DNA of 64,000 bases from Osedax fenrisi (taxonomy: Eukaryota; Annelida; Polychaeta; Sabellida; Siboglinidae), in contig OZ025241.1 of the NCBI GenBank assembly GCA_964019155.1, positions 57,859,717 through 57,923,716 on the forward strand. The letters are read 5' to 3'. The notes below the pieces were generated by a model. It was not told the origin of the DNA, ran no database searches, and saw nothing but the letters and a program-made list of their open reading frames with translations. The position numbers and the translations under genes are program-made. Each line of letters begins with the position of its first letter. Positions within the stretch are counted from its first letter, which is position 1. Shown here in pieces: positions 11,697 to 24,316 of the stretch.

Positions 11697-12612
11697 TAGG
11701 GGAAAGTCTCCGATTACCGAACCCTAAATAATTATTTGTATATATAAATATTAAATATAATTATTTGAAATTTTGTAATTAGAGTAATATTATGGCAATG
11801 AATAATGTGGCTATAATAAAATGTTTGATATAATTATATTTACAAGAATAAATAGGGGGGGGGTCAGTAATCGGATACATATGCCTAATACCGACCCCCT
11901 TCTCCTATTACCAACCCCATAAAATAATTGTGGTATAAATAATTGTAGTATTATAATATCCAATAAAATTAAAAATATAATTAATTATGACATGCACCCA
12001 ATTTAGTTGTTATTGAATTTATGTTTTAATAGTAATATTAAATTTAAATTTAAACTATATAGTAATTATATTAAAATAGTGTAAATTATTATTTAATATT
12101 TATTTATTACTCAGTATTTTAATCCTAAAGCTATATCAATGATACAAAAATAACTTATGACATATTTTAAAGTAAAATATTAATCTATTTAGATTGGATA
12201 TTATAAATCACATGGGATAGGTATTAGGGTAATTTAGGGGGTCGGTAATAGGAAAATAATATGGGTTGCTATAATTAAGATATATTGGTTAATAGTTATT
12301 CAAATTAAATTATTTTTATTATAGTTATAAAAATGTTATTGATCTACATTATTATGCACAAAATCAAGTTTTCTTTTAATTAATAAAGTATTTACAATGA
12401 TTTAAAAAAAGTTATTATTCAAATATTTAAAAAGTAAAAACAAAATATTAAATTTTATCAAATAACAATTGTAGGATTACATATTTTTTAAAACAAAATA
12501 CTTATTCATATTTTTCATTAAATTACTAACAGTTCATATATATATAATTTGTTGATATCTCTTAAAGTTACTGATATATGAAAGGGGGTACGGTAATCAG
12601 AGACTTTCCCTT
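11697..12612. mobile_element. Non-autonomous DNA transposon with GGGGAAAGTCT ends
   Basis: Inverted ends of about 28 bp: TAGGGGAAAGTCTCCGATTA (left) and TAAGGGAAAGTCTCTGATTA (right, minus strand), followed on both sides by CCG(A/T)ACCC. Inside lie reiterated related words (taccgacccccttc, ggggtcggtaatagg). The design matches the elements at 43361 and 55582 but with a different internal word. About 916 bp, no ORF. Confidence 0.75.
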
Positions 12613-12644
12613 ATATATATATATAAATAATAACATATGATACC

Positions 12645-13055
12645 AAAGATTTTTCTAAGGAAAGATATAACACTTAGGTGAAATCGTGTAATTTAATTTT
12701 ATACACAAAAAATGACAGCGCCACCTATATATCCACATTTTCGGAAATAATAGTTTATTCAGATTGTATATCTAAATATATAATTTTAAAATGTTAAATA
12801 ATATATTTTAAATAATTATGTATATGATGAAAACTAAATGTTCATTATTAATATATAATAAACTAATAGGTGATATTGATTTTAAATTATATAAATAGCT
12901 GTGTGAAAAATAAAAGCTATATTAATAAACTTATATTACACATAATTTAATAAAAAAATGAAAATATTGTTATATGGAAACCTATATCTATGGTTATACC
13001 GAACCTACATCTATTTCAGTAATTTTATACTGCTAACAGTGTAGATAGGGAGTGA
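12645..13055 (+). repeat. Dispersed repeat with AAAGATTTTTC end
   Basis: Begins 'ccaaagatttttctaagg' and shares ordered blocks with 44825-45145 ('tcattattaatatataa', 'aacattgt/aatattgttatatg', 'ccgaacctacatctatttca', 'tactgctaacag', 'tagggagtg'). A third copy starts the window in reverse. No ORF. Confidence 0.6.
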
Positions 13056-13461
13056 TATATAAGTAATTCACATAATCTTTAATAATACCATATAGTATAT
13101 ATTATATAACAAATTAATTAATAAATAAATTGTATAAATTGTAGGTTACCATTGACTGTAGCCGGCGAATTCACAAGGGGTGGGACTATAGGCGTGGATA
13201 TATCAAAAATACTATGAACGCTAATTCGATTATATAATATTGTAGATAGTTTTTTTATAGATTTATTTTATTTAATTTTAATATTTAAATTATAGTTATT
13301 TTATGTGCATACGTGACTCGTGTTTATTTAAATGATACATGTAAATAGATAGGTAGAAATAGGTTGTCTTTTTAAAAAATTACTGGTCAATGAATATTTG
13401 ATATTTTTAATTAATGTGTAGTATAATATATTCACAACATATAGTTCTAATTTATTCTTGT

Positions 13462-14787
13462 CAGGGTTCCATTATTTTAGGTAAAAACCTGTTTTTACCG
13501 TGCAAAAATGGCAAAAAGCGGTAAAAACCTATCTCTACCATGTTAATTTACGGTAAAAACTGGTAATAACCGGTAAAAACCTAGTACTCAAAAATATAAT
13601 ACCTTTAAAAAAAATGTTATATTGAAATTTAAAGTAATATTGATTCATTTATATATATAAATGTTATGGATAATTAATCTAGCAGCTTTATTTGAAAATT
13701 TGTCAAAACATTTTATCACTCTGCTTTAATTATGCCTTTTATAGTACATTTATTTTTTAAATCCAACTGGATTTTGAGGTCTGCCACCCTTATATTGTAA
13801 AATTAACAAGTTGATGTAATTGGATACATTTTATAAATGAAATAAAATAGTACTGTGTTATATATTCACAAAATTACACAATGAAAATATTACTAAATAG
13901 TTATACAGTATTGTGAAAAATATTTGTAAAAACTATATTTAATTTCATATATATAAAAATAAATATTCTATTCAGTATTTATATATATAATTAACAATAT
14001 ATATAGATATATTTAATATATTTAATTAAATATCATGGTATAAAATCAAATAATGAATACATTCAAATAATTTCTCAATTAAAATATTATTAGTTCTATT
14101 GTTTAATATATATATTTTTTTTTTACAATATTAAACTCCGTCACACCGAAAAAGTTTGCCGATATTTCACCAATATCGTACCGATTTTCTCTCTCTCCGT
14201 GCTACACCCCTACTGATATATCACCAATATATCACCGATATCGTTACAATATCGCTATTCATCATTTTGAGATATCTCTAAATATTTAATGATTTCTCGA
14301 CGATTTCGTTACTGCGCATATCAGTGAAAAATCGGCCGCTTTATTTGGTGTGAATGGGGCTTTACCTTTTACTAATACAAAAATAAATATATCATTATAT
14401 TCAATATTTTATATATATATATATATATTAACTTATTTACTCATTTATTTCAATATCATATTATTTATTTTTAAAAAATTTTCCCTTACAGAGTCAAAAT
14501 TAATAAAGGTTTTTTTTTAAATATAAAAAATCTTATAATATTGATTTTAATGTAGTATTATTTAACTTTATAATTGTATATTATCTATTACATATATAAT
14601 CTATAAATAATATATAATTGTAAATTATATAGACAATAGTAAGTTTAATATAATATAAATAATATTATATTTAATTATATAGACAACACTAGGTTTTTAC
14701 CATGGTAAAAACCTGTTTTTACCGGACATGTTATTACCGGTTATTACCTCGGTTATTACCATAGGCGGTAATAACCTATGAACACTG
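13462..14787. mobile_element. Non-autonomous hAT element with perfect 8-bp target duplication
   Basis: Ends CAGGGTTC (left) and CAGTGTTC (right, minus strand) are hAT-like. The flanking 8 bp ATTCTTGT occur at 13454-13461 and again at 14788-14795. Next to each end lie repeated words: GGTAAAAACC (left, five times including variants) and GGT(A/T)ATTACC or GGTAAAAACC (right). These are probably transposase-binding sites. No transposase ORF. 1326 bp. Confidence 0.9.
14135..14370. mobile_element. Small MITE nested in the hAT element
   Basis: Less A+T-rich block with inverted ends: 'gtcacaccgaaaaagtttgc' + 'cgat' at the left and its counterpart 'atcggccgctttatttggtg' + 'tgaatgggg' at the right. Repeated internal words ('tatcaccaatat', 'tatcaccgatatcg'). 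Target duplication not resolved. Confidence 0.5.
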
Positions 14788-15243
14788 ATTCTTGTTATTA
14801 AACAATCTAAAATTAACCTAATCTATATTAAAATTAAGATAAAGTAAGTCTAGATAATTATTTATTTAATGATGACAATTTTATTAATAGTTTTATGTTG
14901 AGTACATTATTTAAGTAAATAATGACCTATATAAGTGTATAAATAGTGATACATATATAAATTAAAATATATATATATATATGAGCAATCCAAAGCAATA
15001 CAATCTATTATCATCACTTTTATAAACGAAAGTTATTATAAAAACAATGAATTATTATTACTCATTATTTAATCTCATTTTTTATATAATAAAAATTAAA
15101 AATGTATTTTTTTAAATAATTTTATCAATTCTTAAATTAAATAATATATATTGATAACTTATAAAATATACAAAAATAGTATAGTATATATGGTAAATAA
15201 TATGATAGTTATTAAATATATAATATGAATCATAAATTATGAT

Positions 15244-15365
15244 TGATATTAACGTATTTTGAAAAAAGGCCCAAAATAACTCAAAATAAGGATTTCGAAA
15301 AGCCCAAAATAAGCTATTTTGGGCTTTTTTCTTTATTTTAGGCTTTGGCCCAAAATAACTGGGCC
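15244..15365. repeat. Palindromic repeat of GCCCAAAATAA words
   Basis: 'aaggcccaaaataactc', 'aagcccaaaataag', 'ctattttgggctttt' and 'ggcccaaaataactgggcc' alternate in direct and inverted orientation. Probably a short hairpin MITE or its ends. Confidence 0.55.
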
Positions 15366-15543
15366 TGAATATTACACATATTCTGAAAATGTCATGATTG
15401 TAGCTTAATTATAAATGTGAAAAATCACATGTATATTTAGTATTTTCCTATATGTTCCCATGTTAAATATTACCAAGAAGATTCTTGTATAATATTGACT
15501 GAAATTAAAAAAAAAAATGAGTTATATAGTTTATACTATATAC

Positions 15544-16764
15544 TAGGGATGTAAATGATGCTCAAATCTAAAGCATGATGCAGTCTCAGTCTCGGTTACA
15601 CAAAGCATCGATGCAGTCTCAGTCTCAATACCTAAATCATCGATGCAGTCTCAGTCTCAATACCTAAAGCATCGATTCAGTCTCAATATAAATAACAATA
15701 GCATCGTTTAAGTCTCAGAATGGGTTACCTAAATCATCGATGAAGTCCCAGTCTATATAAAATGCATTGCTATTAACTCATGCTTATTAAAGGCATCATT
15801 TAAGTGTTAGTCTCAGTTTTCAAGCTCAATATAGTTTCAGTGTCAGTTACCAGAATCATTGTTTTGTATATCAAACGAAAATAATTTCATTACAATAAAT
15901 AATATACAATACAAACTATCAGATAAGAAAAAAAATATCGGAGTGCAATTGATAATTTGGTATAGTGGCACCTATCGAGTAGAACAAGCTCGATATTGAT
16001 TTAAGACCTGGTGTATCAACATCATCATTCAATACATTATTAAAAACTCATTTATTTATAATTGCCTATGATTTATAAAGTATTTTTGTTATTTAATATA
16101 TCACGAGCATATATTACCATTTTATTTGTTATCTCATATTACCTTGTTATTATAAACACAACTTTTTTTAATTATCATTTAAAAAGTTTATAAACTAAAA
16201 TAAATAATAATATCTAGTTATCAAAAGAATTATCATTACAATAATAAGATAATATAAATAGCGATTAAAATATAAATCTTTATTTTTATACAAACATATT
16301 AATATATCTAAATTATATAACTACGATTATATTTTGAATTTTTTTTAAATATTCGTATACTATACGAACATATGAGTATATTATAAACGATATAGCCACC
16401 TATCGATACATATAATTAATATTATGTCACATGAAATAGGAAACATTAATAAAAATATGGATAAATATATAAAAATTATGTTTAAAATGTAACTTCAAAA
16501 AAGCATAATTTCGGCTTGATTATGTTTTGTAAGAGTCTCATCTCGGCTCGGGATCATTTGACTAGAGTCTCGGCTCGTTTGATTAAAGTCTCGGCTCGGC
16601 TTGGGCTCGTTTTGCTAAAGTATCGGTTCGGCTCGGGCTCGTTTGGCTAGAGTCCCGGCTCGGCCTGGGCTCATTTTTTTTTTCGAAAATGAAAGTCTCG
16701 GCTCGGCATCAAAAACCAATAGTCTCGGCTCGGCATCAAAATCTCGGCATGATTTACATCCCTA
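15544..16764. mobile_element. Non-autonomous hAT element with perfect 8-bp target duplication
   Basis: Inverted ends TAGGGATGTAAAT(GATGC) and TAGGGATGTAAAT(CATGC) are flanked by CTATATAC at 15536-15543 and 16765-16772. The left subterminal region is an array of 'gcatcgatgcagtctcagtc' units (about 37 bp each, 15580-15750). The right is an array of 'gtctcggctcggc' units (16530-16745). The two arrays share the core GTCTCGG/GTCTCAG. 1221 bp, no transposase. Confidence 0.93.
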
Positions 16765-16772
16765 CTATATAC

Positions 16773-18540
16773 CCATGGGTATATGCATATGCATATATAT
16801 ATATATATATACCAATTGGTAATTTATTCCATAATAAACATGTTTAAAATCACTCTTAATATACATTGCACATTGTATATTGTAAATATTATATCATACA
16901 TACTTCAAATATACACCTTACATATAGAACAACTAACAGTTATTTCGATTGCACAATAATATTATTAAAAGCTAATATAATCTATTATACTGTTTTTTTT
17001 TCTATTAATATGTATACAAATTATGAATATCCATTAATCTAATGGTTGTGGTAGAAGTTTTTAAAAGTAATTAGTCAATTTAATTTATATTTAATATATT
17101 TAATTTATGGGTTATTCAAAAGTAGAATAAAGTTTCGTGTAGAGGTAGTCTACACTTACATTACAAAGTTGTATTGCTCAGTTAAAATTATAATGTAACA
17201 AATTATAGAAATGCTTTGAAACCTAATTCTACTCTCATAGAACTAAACCCCTATTTGATAATACCAATGCTGTATCATTGATTATACTTTAAAATCAATA
17301 GGTTAATACATACAACAATACATACATATTATTAATTCCAATACATAGAATTAATTCTTAATGTATTATAAAATATATTTAATATTATTTTATACTATAG
17401 TCCAGATATAATAATAAAAAATAATCTACAAAATAAATTATGTAGTTAATTTTAACTATCATATAAATAAAATCAATTCATTTTTGATTAGATATTTTAT
17501 TTTCTTTAATAAATTAAAATACATTATTGTTTTATGTAAATACATTAACCATAAATACATTAATGTTAATTATTATATAATAATTTATTAGAATTATTCA
17601 GAATATGATTTTTATAAATTATATAACATTGATAATATATCAGTTATTGTTTTAATTTATAGCTAATTATTATGGATATTTGTGTACAGTTATTATATAT
17701 TAGGATATAGAAAAGTATACAAAATTTATAAATATCTGTATAATATATACAGGTGAGTCTGCGAAGTAGCAACAACAAAATAAAAAACTAAAAAATATGT
17801 GCTGCAGAAATTAAATTTCAGTGAACATGAGAACAAAAGGAAATATGAATGAGCGTGTTATTGTGAATTTAGTAATTAGTAATATATTAATAATTAGCAA
17901 TATATGAAATAACCTATACTAACTTAGTTTTACATTGTGCACACTGCACCCAAACAGAGCTATTATTACACAGCTATATGTGTAATTCGGGATAAAGAAA
18001 CACTATATTATATAGTATATATACAGACACACACACACACATGTGTGTATTTATATGCATATAAATATATTTATCATATCATATCTTATCATATATTATT
18101 CAAAAATTCTGATTATATTTAATAAAGTAAAGTAAAAATTAATCATTTTTAAAAAGATTAATATTTATATTTTGTATTAATAGAAACAATTTATTTATCT
18201 ATATATTTGTAATATTTTACATAAATAAACTTCATATTAACATATAAAAGAAATATAAATAGAGTTTTCATAATTAAACATAAATAAACTTCATATTAAC
18301 TTATAAATGAAATATAAATATAGTTTTTATAATTAAAATAAATAATAATAAAAAAATATGTTAATAAAACAATATTTAAAAAATATAGTTTATCAACTTT
18401 ATAACTTATATGATACGTATTTTTAAATAAAAACAAATAAAAAGTATTATAAAATAAATAACAAACTATTGGTATATAATAATACTTACTTTTTGATATA
18501 TCTGGATCAATAAAAGAAATATTTTAATAAATTATATATT
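16773..18540. other. A+T-rich intergenic DNA
   Basis: No gene or element recognised. A short (CA)n tract lies near 18027-18040. 18235-18270 and 18280-18325 are two copies of a 'ataaataaacttcatattaac' unit about 50 bp apart. Confidence 0.55.
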
Positions 18541-18579
18541 AAATACAAAAATTGATGTGTGAGTGATAATCAATAATTA

Positions 18580-18895
18580 TGGGATATACTAATATCCAGA
18601 AGTAATCCAAAAATAATCCAGAAGTAATCTAGAAGTACAAATTATTTGTTTGTATATAAATCCATTTTGTTGATGTATTAATAAGATTTAACATAATATT
18701 TTAAGTATATTATGATAATATATATTATTTTGTATTATATCATATAGATATATCATCACTATATATCAGTAATACTCTATAAACACTATTTCTGGATTAC
18801 TTCTGGATTATTTGTCGTATATAAATCTTTTATTTTGATATATTAATAAGATTTAACAAAATATTTGTAGTATATTATGATATATTCGTTTATTT
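18580..18895. repeat. Composite direct and inverted repeat
   Basis: 'ccagaagtaatcc' words (18596-18635) are inverted as 'ggattacttctggatt' (18796-18811). A block of about 70 bp, 'gtatataaatc..tttgatgtattaataagattt', occurs at 18655-18735 and 18818-18893. It sits directly in front of the transposon-related exon at 18912. Confidence 0.65.
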
Positions 18896-18911
18896 GGTGT
18901 TAGATTTGCAG

Positions 18912-19405
18912 TTTATAATGTCCATAGTTTACTACATTTAAACGAGGATGTTTTGAGACTCGGTAGTTTAGATGGATCATCTGCATTTAAATTCGAAAAC
19001 AACATGCAAGTTATAAAAAAAATGGTTAGGTCAGGAAAATGTCCTTTAACACAAATAAGTAATAGACTAGAAGAATATAATAGACATATAGTTGTAGATA
19101 TTATACCGGAACAATGTAAAGCTATTTCCCTTAAATATCCAAATAATTGTTATATTTATAACGACACATTTTGTGAAATTATTGCATTTTCAAATAATAT
19201 ATATACATGCAAAGTATACAAATCTAAACCATATTTTGATTTAGACTCTTTTAAATCAGATATTATAGGTAATTTGACAAGCAGTAAATATGACTTTGAG
19301 ATGAACTATATTGATGCTTCGTCAACTTTTCCAATCCATAAGGGCATCTTAATAAAAAGTGACGATAGTGATGAATATGTATTTTCGAAAATACTTCATT
19401 GTTAA
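18912..19405 (+). pseudogene. C-terminal exon fragment of a DUF4218-like transposon protein (CACTA/EnSpm type)
   Basis: Begins at a plausible acceptor (gatttgcag before 18912) and reads about 164 codons to TAA at 19403-19405. It opens with Y-N-V-H-S-L-L-H-L-N-E-D-V, then LGSLDGSSAFKFENNMQVIK and CPLTQISNRLEEYN. This HxLxHLxxDV...G.LxxFSAFxFE...(K)K.VR pattern is that of the conserved region found with Transposase_21-type (CACTA/EnSpm) genes in animals and plants, recalled from family knowledge. The catalytic transposase part was not found upstream; the 19-kb region to the left is repeats. The frame is intact, so this could be the last exon of a larger, recently active element, but no element ends were identified. 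Confidence 0.6.
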
Positions 19406-19462
19406 ACTATTTTATGTTATTCGTATTATTGTATATTTTATAATCATCCGTACTTATATATA

Positions 19463-20359
19463 CAGTAAAAGCCGCTTGTATCGACATCCCAGGAGATCCA
19501 AATATATGTCGATACATCCGATTGTCGTTACATATGATGAAGGCGTGGCTAATTTTAAATTACTCCCACTTAATAGAATATGTACGTGTATTATCAAATA
19601 TCAAATATATGCTATCATTAATTTCTATCATATCGTTAATTGTGTATATTAAGTTAAGTTAAATTAAGTTAATAGTATTAATGCGAACGACTTCGATTAC
19701 GTAATATCGCGCGCGCTCACATTCCAGAGAAGCGTGCATTGGCAATAACAAGTCATGGAATTAACCCAGCGTGGTAGGGACATTCGTATGAGTCTATATA
19801 TGGGCAAAAATTCTGTCATACGAATATCTACGTACGAGTATACAATACTGCGTTGTATCAAACATGATATTAATATATAATATATATGTATATAGGGGTA
19901 TATGCATATATATATATATATATAAATGGGTATGCGTGTATATGGGTAATATATATATATAACAATGTGCATAGTGTATACACTATAGTGAATCTACAAT
20001 AATACAAAGATTAATTCTTCGATTCATCATAACTTATTTGATAATATACATATATATATGTACTATAGTCCATATAAACTATAGTTTATTAATATGCTCA
20101 ACTCTATATTATACATACTATAGTAGGTATATATGGTAAAGATGTGTACTATTTGCATAATGTCGATACACGTGATGAAAATTTCTAAATTGTATAGTAC
20201 AATTTTGTCGATACAGCCGATTTGTCAATACCGCCGATTGTCGATACACGCGATATTCTGTAACATGTATTAGATAGAAATTCCAACAAATATATTTGAA
20301 ATTGTCGTTACAACCGAAATATCGATACATGTGGCTGTCGATACAAGCGGCTTTTACTG
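19463..20359. mobile_element. pogo-like non-autonomous element, TA target duplication
   Basis: Inverted ends CAGTAAAAGCCGCTTGTATC(GACA) are identical for at least 24 bp and are flanked by TA (19461-19462, 20360-20361). CAGT starts with a TA duplication are typical of the pogo/Tigger group of Tc1/mariner elements. The words GTCGATACA and CCGAT are repeated at least eight times next to the right end. 897 bp with no transposase ORF; the open frames inside are shadows. Confidence 0.85.
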
Positions 20360-20413
20360 TATATATAAATTATATATAATAAGTATAACAACTATTTTGT
20401 AATATTAATGTTA

Positions 20414-20450
<37 letters not shown>

Positions 20451-20639
20451 TTACTTACGATATTTACTATATATGATTATTGTTTACAATTTTATAAATA
20501 TTTATATTATAAATGATTTTTTTTAATTTTATTTATATATATATATATATATGACTTTGCCTAAAATATTATATATTAATCATTAAATAAAATATATAAT
20601 TTATAAATGAATCTATAGATTCTTTTTTTCTTTTATTTA

Positions 20640-21118
20640 TACTCTATTATGATCATATTTTATCTCTATTTAGATTATATTTTACCTATTATTTATACTC
20701 TATTTTAACTATTATTTATACTCAATTTTAACTCTATTTAGACCATAATATTTTTCCTCTATTTATAAATAGACTATATCTATAGATAGTCTATAGACTC
20801 TATTTTGACTGAAAATAACAGTATATATATGTTATTTTTAACATTTATCTGTAGTAAAATTCAAATTAATTTTCCTCTATTTTAACTCTATTTAGACCAT
20901 AATATTTTTCCTCTATTTAGCATCTATTTTGACTCTATTTAGCCTCTATTTATACTCTATTTAGCCTCTGTTTTGACTCTATTTATACTCTATTTAGCCT
21001 CTATTTAGACTCTATTTATACTCTATTTTGACTCTATTTTAACTCTATTTAGACTATAATATTTTTTCACTCTATTTAGTCTCTATTTCATTTTTTTCAC
21101 TCTATTTAGACTCTGTGT
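20640..21118 (+). repeat. Degenerate tandem array of CTCTATTTAGA/CTCTATTTATA units
   Basis: An 11-12 bp word (ctctatttagac, ctctatttatac, ctctattttgac, ctctatttagc) is repeated more than 25 times. It ends next to 'tgtttgctgggta', which resembles the terminus of the palindromic elements at 22815 and 31481. The array may therefore be the body of a related element. Confidence 0.85.
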
Positions 21119-21139
21119 GTTTGCTGGGTACACACACAT

Positions 21140-21147
21140 ACATATAA

Positions 21148-21185
<38 letters not shown>
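21140..21185 (+). repeat. (GT)n microsatellite
   Basis: About 20 GT dinucleotides, preceded by a short (CA)n in inverted orientation. Confidence 0.95.
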
Positions 21186-21188
<3 letters not shown>

Positions 21189-21199
21189 AGTGTATATGA

Positions 21200-21480
21200 A
21201 TGAATGAATGAAATCAGTTTATAGACAATTGTCTAAGGAGGATCATTGAAAGCTATAATTAGCTTTATTAAGTCGATACCTCCATAGTATATGAATATAA
21301 TAGCTTTGGGAAATGTATACAATAATAATAAGACTTGTGTACTAGAATTCAATATAATAAGAGTAAATAAATATATATAAAGAGAATAATAATAATAATA
21401 AAAATAATGTCCCTCAGTGTATTTCATCATGTTTCATCAATCCATTAAATAAACTAATAAAATAAAATGTGTTAAAACTT
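21200..21480 (-). mobile_element. LINE 3' end (family A) fragment
   Basis: On the minus strand it reads ...'ggaggtatcgact', 'aagctaa..tagctttca', 'tgatcctcc', 'tctataaactgatttc' then (ATTC)n. This is the same 3' terminus as the LINE copy ending at 39343. Only the 3' UTR is present; the open frame here is not a gene. Confidence 0.75.
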
Positions 21481-21648
21481 GTGCAAACAAATATAAAACA
21501 AAAAGTGCGAATAAAATAATAAAAAATTATATGTATGTATATGGATGTGAATGTATATATATATATAAATAAATGTATATGATGCCCAATAATTATTGTG
21601 CATCATTCTTATACATGCATATACATATATATTAAATGAATGTATTAC

Positions 21649-21710
<62 letters not shown>

Positions 21711-22814
21711 TCACATCCATTATTTAATAATACAAGCATAATTATTATGATAATACATACATTTAATCAATTTATATATTAGGATATTACATAGATATTA
21801 AAAATATTATTATTAATTAAGTCTATATATTATATATATTATATATATAAAGATATTATATATTATTGTGACAATAATTTAATTGCATCATATATTCTAC
21901 AATTATATTTTACACAGAGAACACATAGTTATGCTACTTATTATTTAACAATAATATCTAATAAATGTTATGTAATAAAATGTTACATAATAAATATTTG
22001 TTACGTAATAAAATATAAAGTTTATCGATTACTTTGTATTGTATTCAAGTTAGTTATCAAACTATTACATAATCATTAAATCCAATATATAATTATTATA
22101 ATAATATGTGTCGTTTTAACGTGTATGATATTATATTATTTTATATCAGATATAAAATTCAATAATTATATATGCTATATAATATCATATTAAATATGGT
22201 ATATTGATTGATATGTAATGTAATATGACTAAAACACTTATAAATACCTTATTAAATGTGTTTGTTATAATGTCTGGTATTCAAATGTAAATATTTATTA
22301 AATAGAAATATTTGATTTTACTTGACCGTGTATGATAAGAGAATGAAAGCTATATATTTGAATTCTACAATTTATCTATGAGATAATATCACGTGATCTA
22401 TATATTCTTTTCATTGACTTGAATTGTATTATTTATAAACGGAAGCTAAAAAACAGCATAGAGCTATATAGAGAGAAATTTCTCATATGAAAAACAGATA
22501 TAATCTGATACAGGCGTTGTCCGTTAGTGGGGGCGTGGTTTTCTGCAACTAGGTCAATATTTATCAATGGTCAGAAGTGAATCACCAATATAGTAATGAA
22601 TCACCGCCTATACTAATCCTACATAGAAATGATACAAATAATAATACAATGAATTACATCACATGATACGATGTGTACACTCTACAATATAGAGTTTGTT
22701 TTTAGAATATATATATTCTAAACATTATATAAAGAACCATTTTCTAAAATAGACAACCATATAACCACGATAAATAGGCGAGAAACTACACACATATATA
22801 GTATATAATATATA
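21481..22814. other. A+T-rich intergenic DNA with (AT)n
   Basis: (AT)n at 21657-21707. A short less A+T-rich block at 22505-22620 ('gttagtgggggcgtggtttt', 'gaatcacc.atatagtaat' twice) was not identified. Confidence 0.5.
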
Positions 22815-23269
22815 CCCAGCAAATAGTAATAGCAGCATAATAGCAGCATAACATAATATGCTAGAGTCTCAAATGTTTACATTGTGCTATTATGTTGTCA
22901 TTATGCTTCTATTAAATGTCTATTATGCTGCTATTAATTTGGCATGCTATTATGCTGCAATTATGCTAATAGTATGCTGCTATTAATTTTAAAAGTATAT
23001 TATGCTGCTATTATGCTGCTATTCTAATAATATCAGCATAATAGCAGCATAATATTGGCATAATGGCAGCATAATAGCATGCCAAATTAATAGCAGCATA
23101 ATATTAACATAATGGCAGCATAATAGCAGCATAACAGCAGCATAATAGCATGACAAATTAATAGCAGCATAATAGGCATTTAATAGCAGCATAATAGCAC
23201 AATGTAAACATTTGAGGCTCTATCATATACTGTTATGCTGCTATTATGCTGCTCTTACTGTTAGCTGGG
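22815..23269. mobile_element. Palindromic element built of GCAGCATAATA words, copy 1
   Basis: 455 bp from CCCAGCAAATAGTAATAGCA to its inverted form ending GCTGGG, flanked by TATA on both sides. The arms are nearly all 'agcagcataata' and its complement, so the whole element folds into one hairpin. Copy 2 lies at 31481-31863. No ORF. Confidence 0.85.
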
Positions 23270-23439
23270 TATATATAAGTAATCATATTTCTGATGAAGC
23301 TACATTATGTATTCGAAATGAATAGTCTAACGATTAATCGTGTGAATAAAATGAATTCATACAACTTCCTTAACATCCTTAACGAGATATAATATATAAC
23401 GAATCCACACATGATTTGAAGCAAGATAGTTAGACTCTA

Positions 23440-23864
23440 ACTACTCGTCCATATGTGCTCTCTCTAATGGCATCCCTACAATCCAATTCCCCACTCGACC
23501 CTATTCCTCTTACTTTAATTCGTACCCTTTCGCCATTGTTAATTGCACCCATGACAATGATCATTCATGTGTCCCTTATTACATCCGTCGTACCAAAGTC
23601 TATGAAACACTCATATATCACCCCAATTATAAATAAAAATACCCTTAGCCACTCGAACCTGTCGAGCTATCGACCTACCTCCCAGCTTTCGTCAATCTCT
23701 AAGACCTTGGAGAAAATTGTATCTGCTCAACTTATACACTATATCACTACCAATTCAATTATTGATAGGTTTCAAAGTGCTTATTTACCCCATCGGAGCA
23801 CTGAATCAGCACTGAATCTTATCATTAATGATCTACTCATATCTCTTGACAACAAAGCCCCGTG
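23440..23864 (+). pseudogene. CR1-like LINE reverse transcriptase, first part (split by insertion)
   Basis: Frame reads MLSLMASLQSNSPLDPIPLT, then VPKSMKHSYITPIIN, then LSSYRPTSQLSSISKTLEKI and DRFQSAYLPHRSTESALNLI: the RT region before and through motif 2 (NYRPIS, KxLExIV, FQSAYRxxRST). It ends ISLDNKAP at the border with the R2-like insertion. The continuation (VFLVLLDLFSAFDTLNHD) is at 30741-31076. Both halves together lack the endonuclease and the region after YADD, so this is a 5'-truncated copy. Confidence 0.85.
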
Positions 23865-24316
23865 CTATTAAGGCCCCTCCGGATCACAGCTATGAAGTCG
23901 TAAAGGGAGTTACCATTTCCACAGGCCTCATGTCCTTTTGGGACATGATACATTCGATACGCACTGTTACATGCGCATCAAGAAAGTGGTTTTCTTGTAT
24001 TGTGTGTAGGTGACTAACTAACCCACTCGGGTCCTCACCCAAGAGTGCCTTACGTACCAATTTCAATCAAAAACAATTCCGGGGATTCATTATCAATATC
24101 ATCAATCAGGGGCGAAACTTTCATATTAACACAGGGGGGGATATCAAAATTAATTGGATCATATTGAATATATATTATCTAAATTTTTTATACCGGTCGT
24201 ATGTAGTGACAATAATAATTGTATACAAAAGATTATACGCTTAAAAAAAGTAAAGATTTTTAATAAACATAATTTATTATATATATATATATATATATAT
24301 ATAAATATATAAAATA

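Noticed and set aside
19697..20330. Two minus-strand ORFs of 91 and 70 codons
   Set aside because: Both lie in the body of the pogo-like non-autonomous element and show no transposase motifs.
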